The position numbers and the translations under genes are program-made. Below the pieces are notes generated by a model. That model saw nothing but the letters and a program-made list of their open reading frames with translations. It ran no database searches and was not told where the DNA came from. A stretch of DNA of 64,000 nt from JAGFIY01 sp964499285 (GTDB lineage Bacteria; Bacteroidota; Ignavibacteria; Ignavibacteriales; Melioribacteraceae): positions 1 through 64,000 of the forward strand of contig CAZCLA010000005.1 in NCBI GenBank assembly GCA_964499285.1, written 5' to 3'. Positions 54,275 through 62,988 of this stretch are shown here, piece by piece. Numbering within the stretch: the stretch's first letter is position 1; every line of letters starts with the position of its first letter.

Positions 54275-56275
54275 TTATTTTGATTTTTCAAGAATAATTT
54301 CGGCAATATCTTTAACAGCAACTTCTTCGTTTTTTCCGAATGATTTAACACCGTCGTTCAACATCGTCATACAAAAAGGACAAGCGGAAGCGATTGTGTC
54401 CGAGTTTGTCTCAAGTGCTTCGCGGGTTCTTTCCTCGTTGATTCTTGTGCCCTCAGTTTCTTCAAGGAACATTCGCCCACCTCCGGCGCCGCAGCAAAAA
54501 CCTTTATCTTTGTTTCTTTCCATTTCAACGAGATTAATTCCATTGATTTTGGAAATTGAATCCCGTGGTTCATCATAGATTCCGTTATATCTTCCAAGAT
54601 AACATGAATCGTGAAAAGTTACACTATTTTTTTCATTTTCATCCTTAAACTGAATTTTGCCCGATTTCACTAAATCTTGAAGAATTTCACTGTGATGATA
54701 AACTTCAAAATTTCCACCGAATTGCGGATATTCGTTTTTAATCGAATTATAGCAGTGCGGGCATCCTGTAACAATTTTTTTTACTTTGTAACCGTTCAGT
54801 GTCTCAATGTTTTCCTGCATCATCATCTGGGCAAGGTATTCATTACCTAATCTTCTTGCAGTATCACCGTTACACTTTTCTTCGGTACCTAAAATTCTAA
54901 AATCAACTCCCGCTTTATTGAAAAGTTGCACAATAGCTTGAGAAACTTTTTGATATCTGCTGTCGAACGAACCTGCACAACCAACCCAGAATAAATATTC
55001 TGTATCATTATCCTCAGACATTGTTTTAACGTCATGACCTTCAGCCCAGTTTGCTCTATCTTGTGAATTGAATGCCCAAGGTGAAAAGTTCGTTTCTAAG
55101 TTTTTGAATACTGTGTTTAGTTCCGGAGGAAATTGTGATTCCATTAAAACCAAATTTCTTCTTAAATCGATTATTGTATCAAGATGTTCAATTGTGACAG
55201 GACATTCATAAACACACGCATTGCAAGTTGTACAAGCCCATAATTCCTCATCTGTGATGTAATCATGTATGAGAGTCTTATCCAAAACACCAGCCTGCTC
55301 TTCAACACCAGCTTGAATTAATGGAGCTTTTTCCTCAACTCTCCTTCTAATATCAACAATAATCTTTCGAGGTGAAAGAAGTTTTCCGGTGTTTGCAGCC
55401 GGACATACAGATGTGCATCTTCCACATTCTGTACAAGCGTAACCATCAAATAATTGTTTCCAAGTAAGATGCTCTATATCAGCAGCCCCAAATTGCTCAG
55501 CATTTTCATCTTCCAAATCGAGTGGCTTTACATTAAATTTTTCATCATCAAGTTTTCGGAAAAACACATTAGGAATTGATGTAATAACGTGGAAATGCTT
55601 TGAATATGGCAGAAAATTCATAAAAGCAAATACGACCAGAATATGCATCCACCAAAAGAAATCATATACAACAACAGCTGAAGAGGTGGCTTCGGGAAAA
55701 AATAATTTCGCCAAAGGTGCAGAAATAGGTCTGATTTCAAAATCAGCTAATACGAAATTATTTGATGCTACATGTGCAGAATTTTGACCAAACATTGATA
55801 TGACTACCAACAGAATTAAGCCCAGAATAACAGTTGCATCAATTAGACCGGTTTTCCCAACATCTAAACGTGGAATTTTTAAAATATATCTTCTAAAAAG
55901 TGCGAACAATACGGCAAGAAGTACTAGAATTCCGAAAAGGTCCTGGACAATTGTTATTAAGCTAAAAAATGGTCCAAGAAATTCGAGAGAAAATCCGGAA
56001 TAAAATCCTTGAAGAATTGCCTCTAATACGGCAGCAAGAAACAATAAAAATCCCCAAAAAATAATTGCATGCAGCGGTCCTGCAACCGGATCCCGGAAAA
56101 TTTTTGTTTGAGCAATTGCAATCGAAAACACATTTTTTATTCTTTCTCCAATTCTATTAAGTCTGTTTTCTTTCTGTCCAATTTTAAGATAGCCGAATTT
56201 CTTTTTCAGACTTAAGAATAGGAGTCCGAATGAAACAACAAAAACTAAAATGAATATTATATTTTTTAATTCCAT
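54275..56275 (-). CDS. Membrane HdrD-like iron-sulfur oxidoreductase
   Basis: A 666-residue protein. An N-terminal cytochrome-b/NarI-like membrane region with five helices (about 5-235) is followed by a ferredoxin domain with two [4Fe-4S] sites (CTECGRCTSVCP, CTTCNACVYECP). Two CCG domains (HdrD/GlpC type) follow: VGCAGSFDSRY...CPHC and SCYLG...CCGAGGGRMF. Such proteins often sit beside electron-transfer flavoprotein genes and feed electrons between a soluble donor and the membrane quinone pool; no etf genes are here. It is followed by the histone-like gene. Confidence 0.88.
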   Translation of the reverse strand: MELKNIIFILVFVVSFGLLFLSLKKKFGYLKIGQKENRLNRIGERIKNVFSIAIAQTKIFRDPVAGPLHAIIFWGFLLFLAAVLEAILQGFYSGFSLEFLGPFFSLITIVQDLFGILVLLAVLFALFRRYILKIPRLDVGKTGLIDATVILGLILLVVISMFGQNSAHVASNNFVLADFEIRPISAPLAKLFFPEATSSAVVVYDFFWWMHILVVFAFMNFLPYSKHFHVITSIPNVFFRKLDDEKFNVKPLDLEDENAEQFGAADIEHLTWKQLFDGYACTECGRCTSVCPAANTGKLLSPRKIIVDIRRRVEEKAPLIQAGVEEQAGVLDKTLIHDYITDEELWACTTCNACVYECPVTIEHLDTIIDLRRNLVLMESQFPPELNTVFKNLETNFSPWAFNSQDRANWAEGHDVKTMSEDNDTEYLFWVGCAGSFDSRYQKVSQAIVQLFNKAGVDFRILGTEEKCNGDTARRLGNEYLAQMMMQENIETLNGYKVKKIVTGCPHCYNSIKNEYPQFGGNFEVYHHSEILQDLVKSGKIQFKDENEKNSVTFHDSCYLGRYNGIYDEPRDSISKINGINLVEMERNKDKGFCCGAGGGRMFLEETEGTRINEERTREALETNSDTIASACPFCMTMLNDGVKSFGKNEEVAVKDIAEIILEKSK

Positions 56276-56287
56276 TTATTTCTTTCT

Positions 56288-56866
56288 TTATGAAGGTAAT
56301 TTAGGAAATCGCTTTGATAGAGCTATATAAAGACTTGCAGCAGCAGCTACTTTAATTAATCCCCATACTGAAAATATTGCTGCTCCCGAAATAAATGCTT
56401 CTCCAAAATTTCCGTTGAAAAAAGATGCAAGAAATATCGATCCAATCAATAGGATAAGTGCATTTCCCAATAGCATAGAAAGGAAGACTGCTAGTTTTCC
56501 CTCAAATTTTTCAATAAGATATCCAACAATAAGAGCCGCAACCGGAAATGATAAAAGATAGCCGCCTGTCGGTCCAAATAAAGTTGCTGGTCCAAAATTG
56601 AATGCGGCAAAAACCGGTAATCCAATTATTCCCATTGTCAAATAAGTAACCTGGCTAATTGCTCCATTTTTTGCGCCTAAAAATGCAGCAGCTAAAAGAA
56701 CGAGCATTGTCTGCAATGTAAATGGAACGGGTTTAACCGGGACTGTGATTTGTGCTGCTAAAAATGTTAAGATAGCAAATACTGATATCCAGAATACGGA
56801 AGATCCTGTCAATACCGAAATTGAACCTAATAACGGTAATTTCTTTACAGCTTCTTTTTTGTGCAT
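56288..56866 (-). CDS. bioY: BioY biotin transporter S component
   Basis: A 192-residue membrane protein with six helices. The BioY family signature is present: ITVPVKPVPFTLQTMLVLLA (about 42-61), AKNGAISQVTYLTMGIIGLPVFA and GPTGGYLLSFPVAA. It binds and imports biotin, either alone or with an ECF energising module encoded elsewhere. GAGG precedes the ATG. It lies between the alpha/beta hydrolase and HdrD-like genes, probably in one run. Confidence 0.94.
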   Translation of the reverse strand: MHKKEAVKKLPLLGSISVLTGSSVFWISVFAILTFLAAQITVPVKPVPFTLQTMLVLLAAAFLGAKNGAISQVTYLTMGIIGLPVFAAFNFGPATLFGPTGGYLLSFPVAALIVGYLIEKFEGKLAVFLSMLLGNALILLIGSIFLASFFNGNFGEAFISGAAIFSVWGLIKVAAAASLYIALSKRFPKLPS

Positions 56867-56876
56867 AATTTCCTCG

Positions 56877-57704
56877 CTAATTTAAATTTATATCGAAAAA
56901 TTCTTTAGTCTTTGTTAGAGCTAAGTCTAATTTTGGATTTGATCCGTCAAATGGATGAGCCGCGTTAAAAGTATGTCCCGTTGCATCAATAATATATAAT
57001 TCGCTTTTAGTTTTATCCGCAGCCTCAAACAACATTTTTGCTTCTTTAATTGGAACGGCAAGATCTTCTTTACCGTGGACTATTAAAAGCGGTTTATCTA
57101 AATTTTTCACCGATTTAAGTATGTCCAAATTATCTTTGTTATTTCTTAGATCTTCAACCAATGTACGGTTCATGCGCATAACTTGATTGGTTCTAGTATT
57201 TATTACTTCAACAAAACCTTTATTCTTCCAATCTTCAACTTGTTTTGATCCATACCTTTCAAAAGTTGCTACAGATGCCCAAACAGCAATACAATTTACA
57301 TTCTTATGATTTCCGTTGAGGATAGAAATTCCGCCTCCGCGGCTATGACCCAATAAACCTATTTTATTTTTACCTATTTTACCGAAAAAATTGGATTTGT
57401 AACAATTAATAATCTCTTTTAATTCATTAACCTCAAGGGAGAATGTGTTTTCGGCAAATTTTTCAAGTTCAGTGAATTCAAGAGGATTTTTACCGATTCC
57501 GTTATGAGAAAAATTAAATGTAATTACAAAATAACCTTTCTTTGCAAAAAATTGTGCTAAAAAAGGATTAAATCCCCAATCTTTAAATCCTTTGAATCCG
57601 TGTACATGTATTATACAATTTCCACTTTCAAAATTCTCGTAACCATAAGAAGTAATTTCTAAGGTATCGCTTTCACTAGTACGAAGTATAAAATCTCTTC
57701 TCAT
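56877..57704 (-). CDS. Alpha/beta hydrolase
   Basis: A 275-residue serine hydrolase of the alpha/beta fold. The oxyanion/HG segment is IIHVHGFKGFKDWG, the nucleophile elbow is GLLGHSRGG (Ser in GHSRG), and the late acid and histidine are in HGKEDLAVP and DATGHTF. No signal peptide. The ATG at 57704 (MRRDFIL) is taken; an upstream TTG would add 12 residues and neither has a clear ribosome site. It resembles BAAT-like/dienelactone-hydrolase-type esterases; substrate unknown. It probably leads a run with bioY. Confidence 0.85.
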   Translation of the reverse strand: MRRDFILRTSESDTLEITSYGYENFESGNCIIHVHGFKGFKDWGFNPFLAQFFAKKGYFVITFNFSHNGIGKNPLEFTELEKFAENTFSLEVNELKEIINCYKSNFFGKIGKNKIGLLGHSRGGGISILNGNHKNVNCIAVWASVATFERYGSKQVEDWKNKGFVEVINTRTNQVMRMNRTLVEDLRNNKDNLDILKSVKNLDKPLLIVHGKEDLAVPIKEAKMLFEAADKTKSELYIIDATGHTFNAAHPFDGSNPKLDLALTKTKEFFDINLN

Positions 57705-57879
57705 ATTCGGAAATATGACGATATTGCCTTGAAAAGTCAAGAAAACAAGCCATAATCACATTTTCACTTCTTACAAGTAAAAAAAGTAAATTCTAGAAAA
57801 TATTTTGTACCGTTATATTATGTTTTTGTTTTATACGTCCATTACTTATCTTAATTTAGTACTAAAAAATTAATGAAGA

Positions 57880-58632
57880 ATGAGTAGTATTTTAGTAATC
57901 CCCTCTATTGACATTAAAGACGGAAAAACGGTTAGAGTCGTTAAGGGAATTCCTGAGCTGAACTGTAATAACTACGGCGATAATCCGGTTGAAATGGCTA
58001 TGATTTGGAGAGCTGAGAATGCAAAATGCATCCATGTTGTAGATTTTAATAATTCCCATTCCCATTCTCATAAAAATTTTCGGTTGATCGGTGAAATATG
58101 CGAATCTGTGGTTATTCCTGTCGAATTAGGCGGTGGAATTTCAAATTTTAATGATGCTAAAGAAGCACTCGAACTTGGAATATTTCGTCTTGTAATCGGA
58201 ACTCTAATTATTGACAATGAAAAGGAATTTGTAAAAATATTAGATGAATTCGGTCCAAAGAAAATTGCTGCTGCAATCGATGTCAAGGATAATAATATTG
58301 TAATTCATGGAAGGTCGCACAAAACGAATTTTATCCCTATCGATTATGCCAAACATTTAAAGGAAATTGGAGTCGAACGGCTAATTGTTACAGATGTAAA
58401 TAGAAACGGTACAATGGAAGGTCCGAATATTGAACTTTCAAAAAGCATTGCAGAAGAAACCGGATTAAAGATAACGCATTCAGGTGGAATTGCAGGGTAT
58501 TCAGATTTGAAAAAGGTTCAGGAGGCAAGTATATTTGGTATTGATTCGGTAATTATTGGAAGAGCATTGTACGAAAATAAATTCCCATGTCAAAAAATTT
58601 GGCGTGTTGCAGAACAAGGATTATTCAACTGA
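57880..58632 (+). CDS. HisA-like TIM-barrel isomerase, divergent
   Basis: A 250-residue protein of the HisA/HisF family. In histidine synthesis HisA isomerises ProFAR to PRFAR. It keeps the start IPSIDIKDGKTVRVVKG (Asp11), LGGGIS, AAIDVKD (Asp134) and GGI/IIGRALY phosphate sites. It deviates at catalytic and substrate positions: TDVNRNGTMEGPN has Asn176 where HisA has the catalytic Asp of RDGT, HGRSHKT replaces the GWxE segment, and HVVDFNNSHSHSHKN replaces HVVDLDGA. No his gene is adjacent. It may be a paralogue with another substrate, or a relaxed HisA. Confidence 0.8.
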   Translation: MSSILVIPSIDIKDGKTVRVVKGIPELNCNNYGDNPVEMAMIWRAENAKCIHVVDFNNSHSHSHKNFRLIGEICESVVIPVELGGGISNFNDAKEALELGIFRLVIGTLIIDNEKEFVKILDEFGPKKIAAAIDVKDNNIVIHGRSHKTNFIPIDYAKHLKEIGVERLIVTDVNRNGTMEGPNIELSKSIAEETGLKITHSGGIAGYSDLKKVQEASIFGIDSVIIGRALYENKFPCQKIWRVAEQGLFN

Positions 58633-58648
58633 GGTACTGAGGTATTAA

Positions 58649-59209
58649 ATGATTAACGCGGCTCCAAAGGGAAGTATGAATTTTTGGGTGAATTTGTTTA
58701 AGGCTCCCACCGAAAAAGAAGATTTGGCAACAGTCTTAAAATCTATGCCTCCATTCGAAAACTTAAAGTCAAAATATATCGATCAAGTTATAGAATTGAT
58801 ACACAATAGAGTGTATGGAGTGAACGAACATCTATTTCTTCAAGGTGATCCCGGAATAGGCTTATTTATCGTTCGCGAAGGCGAAGTTTTAATAAAACAT
58901 TCCGATGAATTAGGAGTCAGCCACAATTTAGCAGTTTTTAAACGAGGAGATTTTTTCGGCGAAATGGCTTTACTTGAAGACGATACTAGATCTGCCTCTG
59001 CAATTGCGACCAAAGAAACCAGCGCCGCAGTTATCTTTAAACCTGACTTGGATGAATTTATCGATCGAAATCCTACACAAGGAACAAAAGTACTTCGCGG
59101 AATTTCAAAAATTCTTGCACTGCGCTTGAGATTAGTCAATCAAGAATATTTTGATTTATATCAGAAAGTTTTACAACAAAACAAGGAGAAATTGAGTGAT
59201 GGAGATTAA
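58649..59209 (+). CDS. Cyclic-nucleotide-binding domain protein
   Basis: A 186-residue protein with a single CNB domain (about 40-165): LFLQGDPGIGLFIVREGEV, then the phosphate-binding cassette FFGEMALLEDDTRSASA, where Glu and Arg for cAMP are intact. The C-terminal helices LRLRLVNQEYF follow, with no DNA-binding helix-turn-helix or enzyme domain. It is likely a cAMP/cGMP-sensing regulator that binds a partner. GAGG precedes the ATG by six bases. It overlaps the UspA gene. Confidence 0.88.
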   Translation: MINAAPKGSMNFWVNLFKAPTEKEDLATVLKSMPPFENLKSKYIDQVIELIHNRVYGVNEHLFLQGDPGIGLFIVREGEVLIKHSDELGVSHNLAVFKRGDFFGEMALLEDDTRSASAIATKETSAAVIFKPDLDEFIDRNPTQGTKVLRGISKILALRLRLVNQEYFDLYQKVLQQNKEKLSDGD

Positions 59210-59663
59210 CAAAATTTTAGTCCCGATTGATTTTTCCGATTATTCCAAAAACGCATTAAAATATGCTGTCGGTTTTGCAGAAAAATTTAATGCCGAACTT
59301 TATTTGGTTTATGTAGTAGAGCCCCAAGTTTATCCTGCAGATTTTACGATGGGTCAGGTTGCAGTTCCTCCGATGGAAGCTGATATGACAAAAATTGCCG
59401 AGAATGAGTTGAATTCACTTGCTAAACAGGAAATCGGCGAGCGAGTTAAAACTAAAACTTTAATTAAGGTTGGACAGCCCTTTATGGAGATCAACGAAAG
59501 TGCGGCAGAATATGATATTGATTTAATTATTATTGCCACACATGGACATACCGGAGTTGAACATTTGTTATTTGGAAGCACTGCGGAAAAAGTTGTTCGC
59601 AAAGCACCCTGTCCTGTTCTTACTTTACGTGAACCGATAAAAGGTTTTAAGTTTGTTAAATAG
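59196..59663 (+). CDS. UspA-type universal stress protein
   Basis: A 155-residue Usp domain: KILVPIDFSDYSKNALKYA, and the ATP-binding GTAE-type motif HGHTGVEHLLFGSTAEKVVRKAPCPVL near the C terminus (G-x2-G-x9-G pattern). It binds ATP and is made in stress or slow growth in relatives. Two starts are possible: GTG 59196 (AGGAG seven bases upstream) and ATG 59199. It overlaps the CNB gene end, so the two are translationally linked. Confidence 0.92.
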   Translation: MMEINKILVPIDFSDYSKNALKYAVGFAEKFNAELYLVYVVEPQVYPADFTMGQVAVPPMEADMTKIAENELNSLAKQEIGERVKTKTLIKVGQPFMEINESAAEYDIDLIIIATHGHTGVEHLLFGSTAEKVVRKAPCPVLTLREPIKGFKFVK

Positions 59664-59672
59664 TTTAATGAA

Positions 59673-60461
59673 GTGAATAATTTAGACATTCCCGGAACTC
59701 TGGTTGATTTAATAAAAAATAATCAACTCGGAAGCAGAGAATTATTATCAAAATTAAATTCGGAACTTCTTAAAGATCAATATAATATTACTCAGCTTCG
59801 TTTGTTAATCCCCTACTTAAAGCAAAACTTCATCCAATTTCAAAGCATTCAGAATTATCTTATTGAATTAGAAAATTATCTTACAACTAATAATGACAAA
59901 GATTTTTTACTTCTAGAATCTCAAAAAATATTATCAATTGCAGAAAACATTTTTTCAAAGAATAAAAATATTTTCGAAGACAAAAACTCATTTGTAACAC
60001 TTTCAAATAGTAGTACAATTTATGATTTAATAAAAATTATCTCCCGAAACAAAGATATTAAAGTGACTATTTCCGAATCACGCCCCATCTGCGAAGGAGC
60101 AATTTTAGCGGAAAAACTAAGTGAAATTCAAAATATTGATGTCACTTTGTGTACCGAAGCTCAACTGCCAGAATTTGTGTACGATTGTGACACGGTTTTA
60201 ATTGGGGCAGATAAAATTCTTCCAGACGGGAAAGTGATAAATAAAGTCGGGAGCAAATTATTAAGTATCCTAGCTGACCATTACAAAAAGCCTTTTTACG
60301 TTGCTGCCGATAAATCGAAATTTTCCGATGAACCGAAATTTTCTCAGCAGCAAAAGCCGGCTTCCGAAATTTATTCAGCACGAAACAAATTGATTAAAAT
60401 CACTAATCAGTATTTTGAGATAATTGATCCCATCTTTATCACATCTGTTTTGACTGATTGA
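59673..60461 (+). CDS. eIF-2B/MtnA-like family protein, short form
   Basis: A 262-residue protein of the eIF-2B alpha/ribose-1,5-bisphosphate isomerase/MtnA superfamily. The C-terminal Rossmann half has ISESRPICEGAILA, FVYDCDTVLIGADKILPDG with the family's catalytic Asp, and NKVGSKLLSI. The first 115 residues are helical and poorly conserved. MtnA enzymes are about 340 residues, so this is a shortened member; an aldose-ketose isomerase role is possible but unproven. The start is GTG at 59673; an ATG five bases earlier hits a stop. Confidence 0.8.
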   Translation: MNNLDIPGTLVDLIKNNQLGSRELLSKLNSELLKDQYNITQLRLLIPYLKQNFIQFQSIQNYLIELENYLTTNNDKDFLLLESQKILSIAENIFSKNKNIFEDKNSFVTLSNSSTIYDLIKIISRNKDIKVTISESRPICEGAILAEKLSEIQNIDVTLCTEAQLPEFVYDCDTVLIGADKILPDGKVINKVGSKLLSILADHYKKPFYVAADKSKFSDEPKFSQQQKPASEIYSARNKLIKITNQYFEIIDPIFITSVLTD

Positions 60462-60491
60462 ATTTATATTGCCAATAAAACTGAGGATTAT

Positions 60492-61697
60492 ATGCTTGCA
60501 GGCTCATCTGATATTTTAATTTTCACAGAAAATAAAGAACATCACATTATTTATAACGATGGACTTTCGCGGGGTGATACTTATATTCAATTTGCACACA
60601 AAGATGAAACCGGTTTTACCAAAATGGGAAATCATAATTTTGATTTGATTATTGTTGAAATAAATCACCCAATGATCTCTGAGATCTCATTTATTGAACG
60701 AATTTATTCACTCAACCCAAACGTTCCTATAGTTATAGTTTCTGAATACTTTAACGAAACTAAGAACATCGTTTTCGGAAATAAGGTTTCTGAATATATC
60801 TCAAAGCCTTTGACTGTTGAAAAACTTCACAATTCTGTTAGAGAAATTTTATTCGATTCCGAAAAGAAATCAAATGAGGGTGTAAACGGAATTAACGACA
60901 GTAAAAAATTATCTATTCTTTTTGAAATGTCGAAATGTTTAAACTCCATTACTGACTTCACCACACTTCTAAATACGATTATAAAATTAGTGACCGAAGC
61001 TTTGGAATGTGATAGAGCTACATTATTTGTTCTGGACAAAGCTAAAAGTGAGCTTTGGTCTAAAGTAGGGACAGGATTAAAAGTATCTGAAATTCGTTTC
61101 CCTCTTTCGGAAGGAATTGCCGGCGAAGTTGCTGTTTCCGGGAGATCAATTTTAACCGATAATCCGTATAGTCATCCAAAATTTAATAAAGTGTTCGATA
61201 GGAAGACCGGTTATAAAACTTCGAGTCTATTGTGTGTTCCGATGAAAAATTTAAAAGGCGAAATAGTTGGCGTATTCCAAGTGCTGAACAAAAGAACTGA
61301 AAGATTTTCACGCGATGATGAAATATTTTTAAGTGCTATCGGTGCGACTACAGCAATTGCACTTGAGAACATCCTTTTTTATGAAGAAAAGAAAAAAGAA
61401 ATGAGGGATATTAAGAAACTTTACGATGAACTTTACATTGCTCAAAATATGATAGAATGGGAGGCTAAGCATTCAATTATATCAGAATTAAGAGGATTCA
61501 TTCAGCAACTCAAAAAATACGATGCTGTACCTTCTTCAATTGATAAACTTAAAGGTACGAAAGAAATTAATTCAAATTTTTCATCGGTTTTAGATAAGAT
61601 TAATTCAGCACATCAGAAACTTTATTCACGTTTAGGTCAATATATGAACGATCTTATGAACAATCTAAAAAGAGAAGATCGATTTCAACCGGAATAA
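60492..61697 (+). CDS. Pseudo-receiver/GAF signalling protein
   Basis: A 401-residue soluble protein. The N-terminal 120 residues resemble a receiver (DLIIVEINHPMISE, VPIVIVSEYFN, YISKPLTVEKL), but the phospho-acceptor Asp position is Glu, so it is probably a non-phosphorylated pseudo-receiver. A GAF domain follows (about 145-300) with DRATLFVLD, LSEGIAGEVAVSG and GVFQVLNK. The C-terminal 90 residues are coiled coil. There is no output domain. It likely transmits a signal through protein contacts. It lies downstream of UspA and the CNB protein. Confidence 0.85.
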   Translation: MLAGSSDILIFTENKEHHIIYNDGLSRGDTYIQFAHKDETGFTKMGNHNFDLIIVEINHPMISEISFIERIYSLNPNVPIVIVSEYFNETKNIVFGNKVSEYISKPLTVEKLHNSVREILFDSEKKSNEGVNGINDSKKLSILFEMSKCLNSITDFTTLLNTIIKLVTEALECDRATLFVLDKAKSELWSKVGTGLKVSEIRFPLSEGIAGEVAVSGRSILTDNPYSHPKFNKVFDRKTGYKTSSLLCVPMKNLKGEIVGVFQVLNKRTERFSRDDEIFLSAIGATTAIALENILFYEEKKKEMRDIKKLYDELYIAQNMIEWEAKHSIISELRGFIQQLKKYDAVPSSIDKLKGTKEINSNFSSVLDKINSAHQKLYSRLGQYMNDLMNNLKREDRFQPE

Positions 61698-61698
61698 A

Positions 61699-62298
61699 TT
61701 ATAATCTTTGAAGTGCGCTTTTGGCAGTAATCCCCGCTTCAGAGTTTGGAAATTTATCGACTAAATTCGTCCATTCTTTTCTTGCTGTTTCTCTATCTCC
61801 TAAACTAACAGCAATTGCACCTTTATTGTACTTTGCAAAAAGATCATTCGGATCAAGAGAAATTATTTTATCATTAACTTCATTTGCAGCTTGGAAGTCC
61901 TGTTTGTTATAATATATCGCTGTCAATTTTGTCAATACATCTGTTCTGTTTGAGTCCAAGGCTAGAATTTTCTCATAGTAAGTTTGAGCTTCGGCTTGTC
62001 TGTGTGCAGCGTACAACAGGTCAGCATATTCAAACATAGTGGACGTATCCGATGGTGAAGCTTCGATCTTCTTTTTCATAGCTTCCATTTGTTCATATAC
62101 TTCACTTTTTACATTTCCTTTTCCGGGCTGATCTCCAGACATTTGTCCCATGCCTTTATGAATATCATCATCGGGCATAGCCTGCTGTGACGATTGTGGA
62201 AAATTACCCTCAGGATTATCAGATTTACTAGTGAAGAACAAGACGGCAATTATTATTACAATAACTGCAGGATATATATATGTTGGTTTAAGTTTCAT
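61699..62298 (-). CDS. Membrane-anchored TPR protein
   Basis: A 199-residue protein with one N-terminal transmembrane helix (about 8-26), a polar Met/Gln-rich linker, then three to four tetratricopeptide repeats (about 80-199; YADLLYAAHRQAEAQTYYEKIL, IYYNKQDFQAANEVNDKII, YNKGAIAVSLGDRETARKEW). It is probably a periplasm-facing scaffold like cytochrome c biogenesis CcmH/NrfG TPR proteins, but no ccm genes are here. AAGGA precedes the ATG. Convergent with the GAF gene. Confidence 0.85.
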   Translation of the reverse strand: MKLKPTYIYPAVIVIIIAVLFFTSKSDNPEGNFPQSSQQAMPDDDIHKGMGQMSGDQPGKGNVKSEVYEQMEAMKKKIEASPSDTSTMFEYADLLYAAHRQAEAQTYYEKILALDSNRTDVLTKLTAIYYNKQDFQAANEVNDKIISLDPNDLFAKYNKGAIAVSLGDRETARKEWTNLVDKFPNSEAGITAKSALQRL

Positions 62299-62449
62299 TG
62301 CTTCCTTTCATTTATTGTGAGCAAATATATGAAAAAAATATTTACGACTAAAAGAAACATAATCTGAAAAAAACTGTATAAAGCATTTGAGGACTTGATG
62401 TATTTTTAATATATTTATGAAGTATCAGTTAGTTGAAATAAAATAATTA

Positions 62450-62890
62450 TTGAAAACACAGATAATTTTGAATAAAAAAACAGCATATTTTATTTTAATA
62501 TTTCTCATTTCAGGCTTACCGAATGTGCTTGCAGGGCTTTCTCTTCCGGTAAAATGCTGTCATGACTCACAAATAGAACGAGTTCAAGAACCTAATGAAA
62601 CAGATTCTTGTTGTGAAACAAACAACAGAACTGTACCGGAAAGCACTTGTGCTTTATTTAATTTCTCATCGGTTTCCTTAGATAATTGCGATTGTGATCA
62701 CAGCCTCCAAAAAATTGATAACTCGGTACTTTTAAGCAATAAAATTGATTTCAATAAAAACACGCTGATAGTTATTTCAAATACTGATTTAGTCGATACT
62801 GATCGTCAGTACTCCTCCGAAATAATTTTCGATATACAAAACCAAAGAAAAATTCCTATCTACATCACTGTTTCATCCTATCTGATCTGA
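62450..62890 (+). CDS. Exported cysteine-rich hypothetical protein
   Basis: A 146-residue protein with a signal peptide (about 12-30, SGLPNVLAG) and ten Cys in the mature part, including the pairs KCCHD, DSCCE and NCDCDH. The frame has no ATG near its start: TTG at 62450 or TTG at 62468 are both possible. I do not recognise the family. The Cys/His-rich mature region and the position directly ahead of a TolC-type gene suggest a metal-binding or metal-stress role, as seen beside RND metal-efflux operons, but this is inference. Confidence 0.6.
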   Translation: MKTQIILNKKTAYFILIFLISGLPNVLAGLSLPVKCCHDSQIERVQEPNETDSCCETNNRTVPESTCALFNFSSVSLDNCDCDHSLQKIDNSVLLSNKIDFNKNTLIVISNTDLVDTDRQYSSEIIFDIQNQRKIPIYITVSSYLI

Positions 62891-62988
62891 TACCGTATTT
62901 AAATTCTAATTAGTACTAATTCTTTTGTAGTTATTCTACCAAAGAGTTATCAGGTATTATTCAATTTATTGAAACATTTAGGTGAACT

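Noticed and set aside
57880..58632. Treating the HisA-like gene as part of a histidine operon
   Set aside because: No other his gene is adjacent and catalytic positions differ from HisA.
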